DNA of 50,705 bases from Symsagittifera roscoffensis (Eukaryota > Xenacoelomorpha > Acoela > Convolutidae), in the NCBI RefSeq assembly GCF_963678635.1, contig NW_026970762.1, positions 1-50,705 on the forward strand. The letters run 5' to 3'. Below the pieces are notes generated by a model, which saw only the letters and a list, made by a program, of their open reading frames with translations, had not been told where the DNA came from and did not search any database. The translations under genes and the position numbers were made by a program. This document shows positions 27,212 to 40,293 of this stretch, in pieces (the first letter of the stretch is position 1; every line of letters starts with the position of its first letter).

Positions 27212-28846
27212 GTACTGTCCCAAGACTATTCGGTACTGTCCCAAGATTTTCCGGCACTGTCCCAGGACTTCTTGGTACTGTCCCAAGAAAGACTTTTCTG
27301 CACTGCCCCAAGAGTTCTTGGTACTGTCACAAGACTGTTCAGTACTGTCCCAAGACTTTCCGGCACTGTCCCAGGTCTTCTTGGTACTGTCTTAAAACTT
27401 TTCTGTACTGTCCCAAGACTTTCCGTCACTGTCCCAGGACTTCTTGGTACTGTCCACAGGTTTTTCTGCACTGTCCCAAGACTTCTTGGTACTGTCCCAA
27501 GACTGTTCAGTACTTTCCCAAGATTTTCCGGCACTGCCCCAGGACTCCTTGGCACTGTCTAAGATTTTTCTGCACTGTCTCAAGACTTTCCGGCACTATC
27601 CCAAGACTTCTTGGTACTGTCCCAAGACTATTCGGTACTGTCCCAAGATTTTCTGGCACTGTCCCAGGACTTCTTGGTACTGTCCCAAGAAAGACTTTTC
27701 TGCACTGCCCCAAGCGTTCTTGGTACTGTCACAAGACTGTTCAGTACTGTCCCAAGACTTTCCGGCACTGTCCCAGGTCTTCTTGGTACTGTCTTAAGAC
27801 TTTTCTGTACGGTCCCAAGACTTTCCGTCACTGTCCCAGGACTTCTTGGTACTGTCCCAAGGTTTTTCTGCACTGTCCCAAGACTTCTTGGTACTGTCCC
27901 AAGACTGTTCAGTACTTTCCCAAGATTTTCCGGCACTGTCCCAGGACTCCTTGGCACTGTCTAAGATTTTTCTGCACTGTCCCAAGACTTTCCGTCACTG
28001 TCCCAGGACTTCGTGGTACTGTCCCAAGTCTTTTCTGCACTGTCCTAAGACTTTTCTTTACTGTCCCAAGACTTCTCGGTACTGTCCCAAGACTTTTCTG
28101 AACTGTCCCAAGACTCTTCGGTACTGTCCAAAGACTTCTTGGTACTGTCCCAAGACTATTTGGTACTGTCCCAAGACTTTCCGGCACTGAACCAGGACTT
28201 CTTGGTACTGTCCCAAGACTTTTCTGCACTGTCCCAAGACTTCTTGGTACTGTCCCAAGACTGTTCAGTACTTTCCCAAGATTTTCCGGCACTGTCCCAG
28301 GACTCCTTGGCACTGTCCCAAGACTTTTCTGCACTATCCCAAGACTTTCCGGCACTGTCCCAGGACTTCTTGGTACTGTCCCAAGACTTTTCTGCACTGT
28401 CCATAAGACTTCTTGGTACTGTCCCAAGACTTTGCGGCACTGTCCCAGGACTTCTTGGTACTGTCCCAAGACTTTTCTGCACTGTCCCAAGACTTCTTGG
28501 TACTGTCCCAAGACTTTTCTTTACTGTCCCAAGACTACTTGGTACTGTCCCAGGACTATTCGGTACTGTCCCAAGACTTTCCGGCACTGTCTCAGGACTT
28601 CTTGGTACTGTCCCACGACTATTCGGTACTGTCCCAAGACTTACCGACACTGTCCCAGGACTTCCTGGTTTTGTCCCAAGACTTTTCTGCACTGTCCCAA
28701 GACTTCTTGGTACTGTACCAAGACTTTTCTTTACCGTCCCAAGACTACTTGGTACTGTCCCAAGACTATTCGGTACTGTCCCAAGACTTTCCGGCACTGT
28801 CCCAGGACTTCTTGCTACTGTCCCAAGACTGTTTTTGCACTGTTAA
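27104..28846. repeat. Paralogous block Q, copy 2, with two 402-bp sub-repeats
   Basis: Matches 18,369-20,514. The left end aligns at a spacing of 8,734-8,735 and the right end at 8,332. The difference of 402 bp is one sub-repeat, present three times in copy 1 and twice here (27,444 and 27,846). The right part, including the CTGTCCATAAG unit at 28,397, is nearly identical to 19,807-20,514. Confidence 0.87.
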
Positions 28847-30500
28847 GACTTCTTGGTACTGTCTCAAGACTTTTCTGCACTGTCCCAAGACTTCTTGGTA
28901 CTGTCCCAAGACTGTTCAGTACTTTCTCAATATTTTCCGGCACTGTCCCAAGACTTCTTGGTACTGTCCCAAGACTTTTCTTTACTGTCCCAAGACTACT
29001 TGGTACTGTCCCAAGACTATTCGGTACTGTCCCAAGACTTCTTGGTACTGTCCCAAGACTTTTCTTTACTGTCCCAAGACTACTTGGTACTGTCCCAAGA
29101 CTATTCGGTATTGTCCCAAGACTTTCCGGCACCGTCCCAGGACTTCTTGCTACTGTCCCAAAACTTTTTTTTGCACTGTTAAGACTTCTTGGTACTGTCC
29201 CAAGACTATTCGGTACTGTCCCAAGACTTTCCGGCACTGTCCCAGGACTTCTTGGTAATGTCCCGAGACTTTTCTGCACTGTCCCAAGACTTTCCGGCAC
29301 TGTCCCAGGACTTCTTGGTACTGTCCCAAGACTTTTCTGCACTGTCCCAAGACTTCTTGGTACTGTCCCAAGACTTTTCTTTACTGTCCCAAGACTACTT
29401 GGTACTGTCCCAAGACTATTCAGTACGCTCCCAAGACTTTCCGGCACTGTCCCAGGACATTTTGGTACTGTCCCAAGACTATTCGGTACTGTTCCAAGAT
29501 TTTCCGGCGCTGTCCCAGGACTTCTTGGTACTGTCCCAAGACTTTTCTGCACTGTCCCAAGACTTCTTGGTACTGTCCCAAGACTTTTCTTTACTGTCCC
29601 AAGACTACTTGGTACTGTCCCAAGACTATTCAGTACGCTGCCAAGACTTTCCGGCACTGTCCCAGGACATTTTGGTACTGTCCCAAGACTATTCGGTACT
29701 GTCCCAAGATTTTCCGGCACTGTCCCAGGACTTCTTGGTACTGTCCCAAGACTTTTCTGCACTGTCCCAAGACTTCTTGGTACTGTCCCAAGACTTTTCT
29801 TTACTGTCCCAAGACTTCCTGGTACTGTCCCAAGACTTTTCTTTACTGTCCCAAGACTACTTGGTACTGTCCCAAGACTATTCGGTACTGTCCCAAGACT
29901 TTCCGGCACTGTCCCAGGACTTCTTGCTACTGTCCCAGTTAAGACTTCTTAGTACTGTCCCAAGACTATTCGGTACTGTCCCAAGACTTTCCGGCACTGT
30001 CCCAGGACTTCTTGGTACTGTCCCAAGACTCTCCGGCACTATCCCAAGACTTCTTGGTACTGTCCCAAGACTATTCGGTACTGTCCCAAGATTTTCCGGC
30101 ACTGTCCCAGGACTTCTTGGTACTGTCCCAAGAAAGACTTTTCTGCACTGCCCCAAGAATTCTTGGTACTGTCACAAGACTGTTCAGTACTGTCCCAAGA
30201 CTTCCCGGCACTGTCCCAGGTCTTCTTGGTACTGTCTTAAGACTTTTCTGCACTGTCCCAAGGCTTTCTGTCACTGTCCCAGGACTTCATGGTACTGTCC
30301 TAAGTCTTTTCTGCACTCTCCCAAGACTTTTCTTTACTGTCCCAATACTTTTCTGAACTGTCCCAAGACTCTTCGGTACTGTCCCAAGACTTCTTGGTAC
30401 TGTCCCAAGACTATTCGGTACTGTCCCAAGACTTTCCGGCCCTGAACCAGGACTTCTTGGTACTGTCCCAAGGTTTTTCTGCACTGTCCCAAGACTTCTT
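28815..30500. repeat. Paralogous block R, copy 1
   Basis: The order of units from about 28,850 to 30,500 is found again 4,630 bp downstream at about 33,440-35,130. For instance 29,878-30,156 corresponds to 34,508-34,786. Shared private units include CCCAGTTAAGACTTCTTAG and the run of ATTCAGTACGCTGCC. Small unit-number differences separate the copies. Confidence 0.82.
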
Positions 30501-30961
30501 GGTACTGTCCCAAGACTGTTCAGTACTTTCCCAAGATTTTCCGGCACTGTCCCAGTACTCCTTGGCTTGTCCCAAGATTTTTCTGCACTATCCCAAGACT
30601 TGCCGTCACTGTCCCAGGACTTCTTGGTAATGTCCCAAGACTTTTCTGCACTGTCCCAAGACTTTCCGGCACTGTCCCAGGACTTCTTGGTACTGTCCCA
30701 AGACTATTCAGTACGCTCTCAAGACTTTCCGGCACTGTCCCAGGACATTTTGGTACTGTCCCAAGACTATTCGGTACTGTCCCAAGATTTTCCGGCACTG
30801 TCCCGAGACTTCTTGGTACTGTCCCAAGACTTTTCTGCACTGTCCCAAGACTTCTTGGTACTGTCCCAAGACTTTTCTTTACTGTCCCAGACTACTTGGT
30901 ACTGTCCCAAGACTATTCGGTACTGTCCCAAGACTTTCCGGCACTGTCCCAGGACTTCCTG

Positions 30962-32000
30962 CTACTGTCCCAAGACTTTTTTTGCACTGTTGAGACTTCT
31001 TGCTACTGCCCCAAGACTATTCGGTACTGTCCCAAGACTTTCCGGCACTGTCCCAGGACTTCTTGGTACTGTCCCAAGACTTTGCGGCACTATCCCAAGA
31101 CTTCTTGGTACTGTCCCAAGACTATTCGGTACTGTCCCAAGATTTTCCGGCACTGTCCCAGGACTTCTTGTTACTGTCCCAAGAAAGACTTTTCTGCACT
31201 GCCCCAAGAGTTCTTGGTACTGTCACAAGACTGTTCAGTACTGTCTCAAGACTTTCCGGCCTTTTCCCAGGTCTTCTTGGTACTCTATTAAGATTTTTCT
31301 GCAGTGTCCCAAGACTTTCCGTCACTGTCCCAGGACTTCTTGGTACTGTCCCAAGTCTTTTCTGCACTGTCCCAAGACTTTTCTTTACTGTCCCAAAACT
31401 TCTTGGTACTGTCCCAAGACTTTTTTGAACTGTCCCAAGACTCTTCGGTACTGTCCCAAGACTTCTTGGTACTGTCCCAAGACTATTCGGTACTGTCCCA
31501 AGACTTTCCGGCACTGAACCAGGACTTCTTGGTTCTGTCCCAAGACTGTTCAGTGCTTTCCCAAAATTTTTCGGCACTGTCCCAGGACTCCTTGGCACTG
31601 TCCCAAGACTTTTCTGCACTATCCCAAGACTTGCCGTCACTGTCCCAGGACTTCTTGGTACTGTCCCAAGACTTTTCTGCACTGTCCCAAGACTTCTTGG
31701 TACTGTCCCAAGACTTTTCTTTACTGTCCCAAGACTTCTTGGTACTGTCCCAAGACTTTTCTGAACTGTCTCAAGTTTCTTCGGTACTGTCCCAGGACTT
31801 TTCTGTACTGTCCAAAGACTTCCTGGTACTGTCCCTAGACTATTAGTTACTGTCCCAGGACTTCTTGGTACTGTCCCAAGACTTCTTGGTACTGTCCCAA
31901 GACTTCTTGGTACTGTCCCAAGACTTCTTGGTACTGTCCCAAGACTATTCGGTACTGTCCCAAGACTTGCCGTCACTGTCCCAGGACTCCTTGGCACTGT
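30962..32000. repeat. Paralogous block S, copy 1
   Basis: Matches 38,581-39,600. The left part aligns at a spacing of 7,619 and the part after about 39,060 at 7,598. Exactly one 21-bp unit is therefore missing from the second copy. Shared rarities are CTCTATTAAGATTTTTCTG, the CCCAAAA units and the landmark CCCTAGACTATTAG at 31,829 and 39,427. Confidence 0.84.
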
Positions 32001-32536
32001 CCCAAGACTTTTCTGCACTATCCCAAGACTTTCCGGCACTGTCCCAGGACTTCTTGGTACTGTCCCAAGACTTTTCTGCACTGTCCATAAGACTTCTTGG
32101 TACTGTCCCAAGACTCTGCGGCACTGTCCCAGGACTTCTTGGTACTGTCCCAAGACTTTTCTGCACTGTCCCAAGACTTCTTGGTACTGTCCCAAGACTT
32201 TTCTTTACTGTCCCAAGACTACTTGGTACTGTCCCAAGACTATTCGGTACTGTCCCAAGACTTTCCGGCACTGTCTCAGGACTTCTTGGTAATGTCCCAC
32301 GACTATTCGGTACTGTCCCAAGACTTTCCGACACTGTCCCAGGACTTCCTGGTTTTGTCCCAAGACTTTTCTGCACTGTCCCAAGACTTCTTGGTACTGT
32401 ACCAAGACTTTTCTTTACCGTCCCAAGACTACTTGGTACTGTCCCAAGACTATACAGTACTGTCCCAAGACTTTCCGGCACTGTCCCAGGACTTCTTGCT
32501 ACTATCCCAAGACTTTTTTTGCACTGTTAAGACTTC

Positions 32537-33300
32537 TTGGTACTGTCTCAAGACTTTTCTGCACTGTCCCAAGACCTCTTGGTACTGTCCCAAGACTGTT
32601 CAGTACTTTCTCAATATTTTCCGGCACTGTCCCAAGACTTCTTGGTACTGTCCCAAGACTTTTCTTTACTGTCCCAAGACTACTTGGTACTGTCCCAAGA
32701 CTATTCGGTACTGTCCCAAGACTTCTTGGTACTGTCCCAAGACTTTTCTTTACTGTCCCAAGACTACTTGGTACTGTCCCAAGACTATTCGGTATTGTCC
32801 CAAGACTTTCCGGCACCGACCAGGACTTCTTGCTACGGTCCCAAAACTTTTTTTTGCACTGTTAAGACTTCTTGGTACTGTCCCAAGACTATTCGGTACT
32901 GTCCCAAGACTTTCCGGCACTGTCCCAGGACTTCTTGGTACTGTCCCAAGACTTTTTTTGCACTGTTAAGACTTCTTGGTACTGTCTCAAGACTTTTCTG
33001 CACTGTCCCAAGACCTCTTGGTACTGTCCCAAGACTGTTCAGTACTTTCTCAATATTTTCCGGCACTGTCCCAAGACTTCTTGGTACTGTCCCAAGACTT
33101 TTCTTTACTGTCCCAAGACTACTTGGTACTGTCCCAAGACTATTCGGTACTGTCCCAAGACTTCTTGGTACTGTCCCAAGACTTTTCTTTACTGTCCCAA
33201 GACTACTTGGTACTGTCCCAAGACTATTCGGTATTGTCCCAAGACTTTCCGGCACCGACCAGGACTTCTTGCTACTGTCCCAAAACTTTTTTTTGCACTG
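32537..33300. repeat. 439-bp local duplication
   Basis: The order starting at 32,537 restarts at 32,976 (spacing 439 bp, 21 units minus 2 bp). It includes the CTCAATATTTTCC unit and the unusual CGGCACCGACCAGG junction, where bases of the core are lost. The next unit reads TACGGTCCC in the first copy and TACTGTCCC in the second. Confidence 0.8.
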
Positions 33301-33439
33301 TTAAGACTTCTTGGTACTGTCCCAAGACTATTCGGTACTGTCCCAAGACTTTCCGGCACTGTCCCAGGACTTCTTGGTACTGTCCCAAGACTCTCCGGCG
33401 CTATCCCAAGACTTCTTGGTACTGTCCCAAGACTATTCG

Positions 33440-35130
33440 GTACTGTCCCAAGATTTTTCGGCAATGTCCCAGGACTTCTTGGTACTGTCCCAAGAAAGAC
33501 TTTTCTGCACTGCCCCAAGAGTTCTTGGTACTGTCACAAGACTGTTCAGTACTGTCCCAAGACTTTCCGTCACTGTCCCAGGACTTCTTTGTACTGTCCT
33601 AAGTCTTTTCTGCACTGTCCCAAGACTTTTCTTTACTGTCCCAAGACTTTTCTGAACTGTCCCAAGACTCTTCGGTACTGTCCCAAGACTTCTTGGTACT
33701 GTCCCAAGACTATTCGGTACTGTCCCAAGACTTTCCGGCACTGAACCAGGACTTCTTGGTACTGTCCCAAGGTTTTTCTGCACTGTCCCAAGACTTCTTG
33801 GTTCTGTCCCAAGACTGTTCAGTACTTTCCCAAGATTTTCCGGCACTGTCCCAGGACTCCTTGGCACTGTCCCAAGATTTTTCTGCACTATCCCAAGACT
33901 TGCCGTCACTGTCCCAGGACTTCTTGGTAATGTCCCAAGACTTTTCTGCACTGTCCCAAGACTTTCCGGCACTGTCCCAGGACTTCTTGGTACTGTCCCA
34001 AGACTTTTCTGCACTGTCCCAAGACTTCTTGGTACTGTCCCAAGACTTTTCTTTACTGTCCCAAGACTACTTGGTACTGTCCCAAGACTATTCAGTACGC
34101 TCCCAAGACTTTCCGGCACTGTCCCAGGACATTTTAGTACTGTCCCAAGACTATTCGGTACTGTTCCAAGATTTTCCGGCGCTGTCCCAGGACTTCTTGG
34201 TACTGTCCCAAGACTTTTCTTTACTGTCCCAAGACTACTTGGTACTGTCCCAAGACTATTCAGTACGCTGCCAAGACTTTTCGGCACTGTCCCAGGACAT
34301 TTTGGTACTGTCCCAAGACTATTCGGTACTGTCCCAAGATTTTCCGGCACTGTCCCAGGACTTCTTGGTACTGTCCCAAGACTTTTCTGCACTGTCCCAA
34401 GACTTCTTGGTACTGTCCCAAGACTTTTCTTTACTGTCCCAAGACTTCCTGGTACTGTCCCAAGACTTTTCTTTACTGTCCCAAGACTACTTGGTACTGT
34501 CCCAAGACTATTCGGTACTGTCCCAAGACTTTCCGGCACTGTCCCAGGACTTCTTGCTACTGTCCCAGTTAAGACTTCTTAGTACTGTCCCAAGACTATT
34601 CGGTACTGTCCCAAGACTTTCCGGCACTGTCCCAGGACTTCTTGGTACTGTCCCAAGACTCTCCGGCACTATCCCAAGACTTCTTGGTACTGTCCCAAGA
34701 CTATTCGGTACTGTCCCAAGATTTTCCGGCACTGTCCCAGGACTTCTTGGTACTGTCCCAAGAAAGACTTTTCTGCACTGCCCCAAGAATTCTTGGTACT
34801 GTCACAAGACTGTTCAGTACTGTCCCAAGACTTTCCGGCACTGTCCCAGGTCTTCTTGGTACTGTCTTAAGACTTTTCTGTACTGTCCCAAGGCTTTCTG
34901 TCACTGTCCCAGGACTTCTTGGTACTGCCTAAGTCTTTTCTGCACTCTCCCAAGACTTTTCTTTACTGTCCGAATACTTTTCTGAACTGTCCCAAGACTC
35001 TTCGGTACTGTCCCAAGACTTCTTGGTACTGTCCCAAGACTATTCGGTACTGTCCCAAGACTTTCCGGCTCTGAACCAGGACTTCTTGGTACTGTCCCAA
35101 GGTTTTTCTGCACTGTCCCAAGACTTCTTG
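33440..35130. repeat. Paralogous block R, copy 2
   Basis: Second copy of the block described at 28,815, shifted by 4,630 bp. It differs by loss of a few units around 34,190 and by point changes such as GGTACTGCCTAAG near 34,925, where a unit has lost a base. Confidence 0.82.
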
Positions 35131-35527
35131 GTACTGTCCCAAGACTGTTCAGTACTTTCCCAAGATTTTCCGGCACTGTCCCAGTACTCCTTGGCCTGTC
35201 CCAAGATTTTTCTGCACTATCCCAAGACTTGCCGTCACTGTCCCAGGACTTCTCGGTACTGTCCCAAGACTATTCAGTACGCTCTCAAGACTTTCCGGCA
35301 CTGTCCCAGGACATTTTGGTACTGTCCCAAGACTATTCGGTACTGTCCCAAGATTTTCCGGCACTGTCCCGGGACTTCTTGGTACTGTCCCAAGACTTTT
35401 CTGCACTGTCCCAAGACTTCTTGGTACTGTCCCAAGTCTTTTCTTTACTGTCCCAGACTACTTGGTACTGTCCCAAGACTATTCGGTACTGTCCCAAGAC
35501 TTTCCGGCACTGTCCCAGGACTTCCTG

Positions 35528-38500
35528 CTACTGTCCCAAGACTTTTTTTGCACTGTTAAGACTTCTTGCTACTGCCCCAAGACTATTCGGTACTGTCCCA
35601 AGACTTTCCGGCACTGTCCCAGGACTTCTTGGTACTGTCCCAAGACTTTGCGGCACTATCCCAAGACTTCTTGGTACTGTCCCAAGACTATTCGGTACTG
35701 TCCCAAGATTTTCCGGCACTGTCCCAGGACTTTTCTTTACTGTCCGAATACTTTTCTGAACTGTCCCAAGACTCTTCGGTACTGTCCCAAGACTTCTTGG
35801 TACTGTCCCAAGACTATTCGGTACTGTCCCAAGACTTTCCGGCTCTGAACCAGGACTTCTTGGTACTGTCCCAAGGTTTTTCTGCACTGTCCCAAGACTT
35901 CTTGGTACTGTCCCAAGACTGTTCAGTACTTTCCCAAGATTTTCCGGCACTGTCCCAGTACTCCTTGGCCTGTCCCAAGATTTTTCTGCACTATCCCAAG
36001 ACTTGCCGTCACTGTCCCAGGACTTCTTGGTAATGTCCCAAGACTTTTCTGCACTGTCCCAAGACTTTCCGGCACTGTCCCAGGACATTTTGGTACTGTC
36101 CCAAGACTATTCGGTACTGTCCCAAGATTTTCCGGCACTGTCCCAGGACTTCCTGCTACTGTCCCAAGACTTTTTTTGCACTGTTAAGACTTCTTGCTAC
36201 TGCCCCAAGACTGTTCAGTACTTTCCCAAGACTTTCCGGCACTGTCCCAGGACTTCTTGGTACTGTCCCAAGACTTTGCGGCACTATCCCAAGACTTCTT
36301 GGTACTGTCCCAAGACTATTCGGTACTGTCCCAAGATTTTCCGGCACTGTCCCAGGACTTTTCTTTACTGTCCGAATACTTTTCTGAACTGTCCCAAGAC
36401 TCTTCGGTACTGTCCCAAGACTTCTTGGTACTGTCCCAAGACTATTCGGTACTGTCCCAAGACTTTCCGGCTCTGAACCAGGACTTCTTGGTACTGTCCC
36501 AAGGTTTTTCTGCACTGTCCCAAGACTTCTTGGTACTGTCCCAAGACTGTTCAGTACTTTCCCAAGATTTTCCGGCACTGTCCCAGTACTCCTTGGCCTG
36601 TCCCAAGATTTTTCTGCACTATCCCAAGACTTGCCGTCACTGTCCCAGGACTTCTTGGTAATGTCCCAAGACTTTTCTGCACTGTCCCAAGACTTTCCGG
36701 CACTGTCCCAGGACATTTTGGTACTGTCCCAAGACTATTCGGTACTGTCCCAAGACTTTCCGGCTCTGAACCAGGACTTCTTGGTACTGTCCCAAGGTTT
36801 TTCTGCACTGTCCCAAGACTTCTTGGTACTGTCCCAAGACTGTTCAGTACTTTCCCAAGATTTTCCGGCACTGTCCCAGTACTCCTTGGCCTGTCCCAAG
36901 ATTTTTCTGCACTATCCCAAGACTTGCCGTCACTGTCCCAGGACTTCTTGGTAATGTCCCAAGACTTTTCTGCACTGTCCCAAGACTTTCCGGCACTGTC
37001 CCAGGACATTTTGGTACTGTCCCAAGACTATTCGGTACTGTCCCAAGATTTTCCGGCACTGTCCCAGGACTTCCTGCTACTGTCCCAAGACTTTTTTTGC
37101 ACTGTTAAGACTTCTTGCTACTGCCCCAAGACTGTTCAGTACTTTCCCAAGATTTTCCGGCACTGTCCCAGTACTCCTTGGCCTGTCCCAAGATTTTTCT
37201 GCACTATCCCAAGACTTGCCGTCACTGTCCCAGGACTTCTTGGTACTGTCCCAAGACTATTCAGTACGCTCTCAAGACTTTCCGGCACTGTCCCAGGACA
37301 TTTTGGTACTGTCCCAAGACTATTCGGTACTGTCCCAAGATTTTCCGGCACTGTCCCGGGACTTCTTGGTACTGTCCCAAGACTTTTCTGCACTGTCCCA
37401 AGACTTCTTGGTACTGTCCCAAGTCTTTTCTTTACTGTCCCAGACTACTTGGTACTGTCCCAAGACTATTCGGTACTGTCCCAAGACTTTCCGGCACTGT
37501 CCCAGGACTTCCTGCTACTGTCCCAAGACTTTTTTTGCACTGTTAAGACTTCTTGCTACTGCCCCAAGACTATTCGGTACTGTCCCAAGACTTTCCGGCA
37601 CTGTCCCAGGACTTCTTGGTACTGTCCCAAGACTTTGCGGCACTATCCCAAGACTTCTTGGTACTGTCCCAAGACTATTCGGTACTGTCCCAAGATTTTC
37701 CGGCACTGTCTCAGGACTTTTCTTTACTGTCCGAATACTTTTCTGAACTGTCCCAAGACTCTTCGGTACTGTCCCAAGACTTCTTGGTACTGTCCCAAGA
37801 CTATTCGGTACTGTCCCAAGACTTTCCGGCTCTGAACCAGGACTTCTTGGTACTGTCCCAAGGTTTTTCTGCACTGTCCCAAGACTTCTTGGTACTGTCC
37901 CAAGACTGTTCAGTACTTTCCCAAGATTTTCCGGCACTGTCCCAGTACTCCTTGGCCTGTCCCAAGATTTTTCTGCACTATCCCAAGACTTGCCGTCACT
38001 GTCCCAGGACTTCTTGGTAATGTCCCAAGACTTTTCTGCACTGTCCCAAGACTTTCCGGCACTGTCCCAGGACATTTTGGTACTGTCCCAAGACTATTCG
38101 GTACTGTCCCAAGATTTTCCGGCACTGTCCCAGGACTTCCTGCTACTGTCCCAAGACTTTTTTTGCACTGTTAAGACTTCTTGCTACTGCCCCAAGACTG
38201 TTCAGTACTTTCCCAAGATTTTCCGGCACTGTCCCAGTACTCCTTGGCCTGTCCCAAGATTTTTCTGCACTATCCCAAGACTTGCCGTCACTGTCCCAGG
38301 ACTTCTTGGTACTGTCCCAAGACTATTCAGTACGCTCTCAAGACTTTCCGGCACTTCCCCAGGACATTTTGGTACTGTCCCAAGACTATTCGGTACTGTC
38401 CCAAGATTTTCCGGCACTGTCCCGGGACTTCTTGGTACTGTCCCAAGACTTTTCTGCACTGTCCCAAGACTTCTTGGTACTGTCCCAAGTCTTTTCTTTA

Positions 38501-38690
38501 CTGTCCCAGACTACTTGGTACTGTCCCAAGACTATTCGGTACTGTCCCAAGACTTTCCGGCACTGTCCCAGGACTTCCTGCTACTGTCCCAAGACTTTTT
38601 TTGCACTGTTAAGACTTCTTGCTACTGCCCCAAGACTATTCGGTACTGTCCCAAGACTTTCCGGCACTGTCCCAGGACTTCTTGGTACTG
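35528..38690. repeat. 628-, 293- and 1066-bp nested higher-order repeats
   Basis: Equivalent points starting at an ATG within ..ATGCCG-like sequence on the same frame fall at 36,003, 36,631, 36,924 and 37,990, giving steps of 628, 293 and 1,066 bp. Further copies align as 35,566 with 36,194, and 37,115 with 38,181. Shared landmark units are CCCAGTACTCCTTGGCCTG (short unit), CGGCTCTGAACCAGG and TTACTGTCCGAATAC. The varied step lengths show repeated unequal exchange in one small region. Confidence 0.84.
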
Positions 38691-39600
38691 TCCCAAGACT
38701 TTGCGGCACTATCCCAAGACTTCTTGGTACTGTCCCAAGACTATTCGGTACTGTCCCAAGATTTTCCGGCACTGTCCCAGGACTTCTTGTTACTGTCCCA
38801 AGAAAGACTTTTCTGCACTGCCCCAAGAGTTCTTGGTACTGTCACAAGACTGTTCAGTACTGTCTCAAGACTTTCCGGCACTTTCCCAGGTCTTCTTGGT
38901 ACTCTATTAAGATTTTTCTGCAGTGTCCCAAGACTTTCCGTCACTGTCCCAGGACTTCTTGGTACTGTCCCAAGTCTTTTCTGCACTGTCCCAAGACTTT
39001 TCTTTACTGTCCCAAAATTTCTTGGTACTGACCCAAGACTTTTTTGAACTGTCCCAAGACTCTTCGGTACTGTCCCAAGACTATTCGGTACTGTCCCAAG
39101 ACTTTCCGGCACTGAACCAGGACTTCTTGGTACTGTCCCAAGACTGTTCAGTGCTTTCCCAAAATTTTCCGGCACTGTCCCAGGACTCCTTGGCACTGTC
39201 CCACGACTTTTCTGCACTATCCCAAGACTTGCCGTCACTGTTCCAGGACTTCTTGGTACTGTCCCAAGACTTTTCTGCACTGTCCCAAGACTTCTTGGTA
39301 CTGTCCCAAGAATTTTCTTTACTGTCCCAAGACTTCTTGGTACTGTCCCAAGACTTTTCTGAACTGTCTCAAGTTTCTTCGGTACTGTCCCAGGATTTTT
39401 CTGTACTGTCCAAAGACTTCCTGGTACTGTCCCTAGACTATTAGTTACTGTCCCAGGACTTCTTGGTACTGTCCCAAGACTTCTTGGTACTGTCCCAAGA
39501 CTTCTTGGTACTGTCCCAAGACTTCTTGGTACTGTCCCAAGACTATTCGGTACTGTCCCAAGACTTGCCGTCACTGTCCCAGGACTTCTTGGTACTGTCC
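38581..39600. repeat. Paralogous block S, copy 2
   Basis: Second copy of the block at 30,962, about 7.6 kb downstream and one 21-bp unit shorter. It joins directly into a copy of block P at about 39,526, as block S copy 1 does not. The joint is therefore a recombination point. Confidence 0.82.
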
Positions 39601-40293
39601 CAAGACTTTTCTGCACTGTCCCAAGACTTCTTGGTACTGTCCCAAGACTTTTCTTTACTGTCCCAAGAATTCTTGGTACTGTTCCAAGATTTTTCTGGAC
39701 TTCCCAAGACTCTTCGGTACTGTCCCATTTCTTTTCTGTACTGTCCCAAGACTTCCTGGTACTGTCCCTAGATTATTCGTTACTGTCCCAGGACTTCTTG
39801 GTACTGTCCAAAGACTTTTCTGCACTGTCCCAAGACTTCTTGGTACTGTCCCAAGACTATTCGGTACTGTCCCAAGACATTCCGGCACTATCCCAGGACT
39901 TCTTGGTACTGTCCCAAGACTTTTCTTTACCGTTCCAAGACTACTTGGTACTGTCCCAAGACTATTCGGTACTGTCCCATGACTTTCCGGCACTGTCCCA
40001 GGACTTCTAGCTACTGTCCCAAGACTTTTTTTGCGCTGTTAAGACTTCTTGGTACTGTCCCAAGACTATTCGGTACTGTCCCAAGACTTTCCGGCACTGT
40101 CCCAGGACTTCTTGGTACTGTCCCAAGACTTTTCTGCTCTGTCCCAAGACTTCTTGGTACTGTCCCAAGACTTTTCTTTACTGTCCCAAGACTACTTGGT
40201 ACTGTCCCAAGACTATTCGGTACTGTCCCAAGACTTTCCCTCACTGTCCCAGGACTTCTTGCTACTGTCCCAAGACTTTTTTTGGACTGTTAA
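39526..40293. repeat. Paralogous block P, copy 2
   Basis: Matches 17,595-18,360 at a spacing of 21,931 bp, including the GGACTTCCCAAG and CCCATTTCTTTTC units. Local differences include TTCTAGCTACTG near 40,006, which creates a stop in one frame. Confidence 0.82.
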
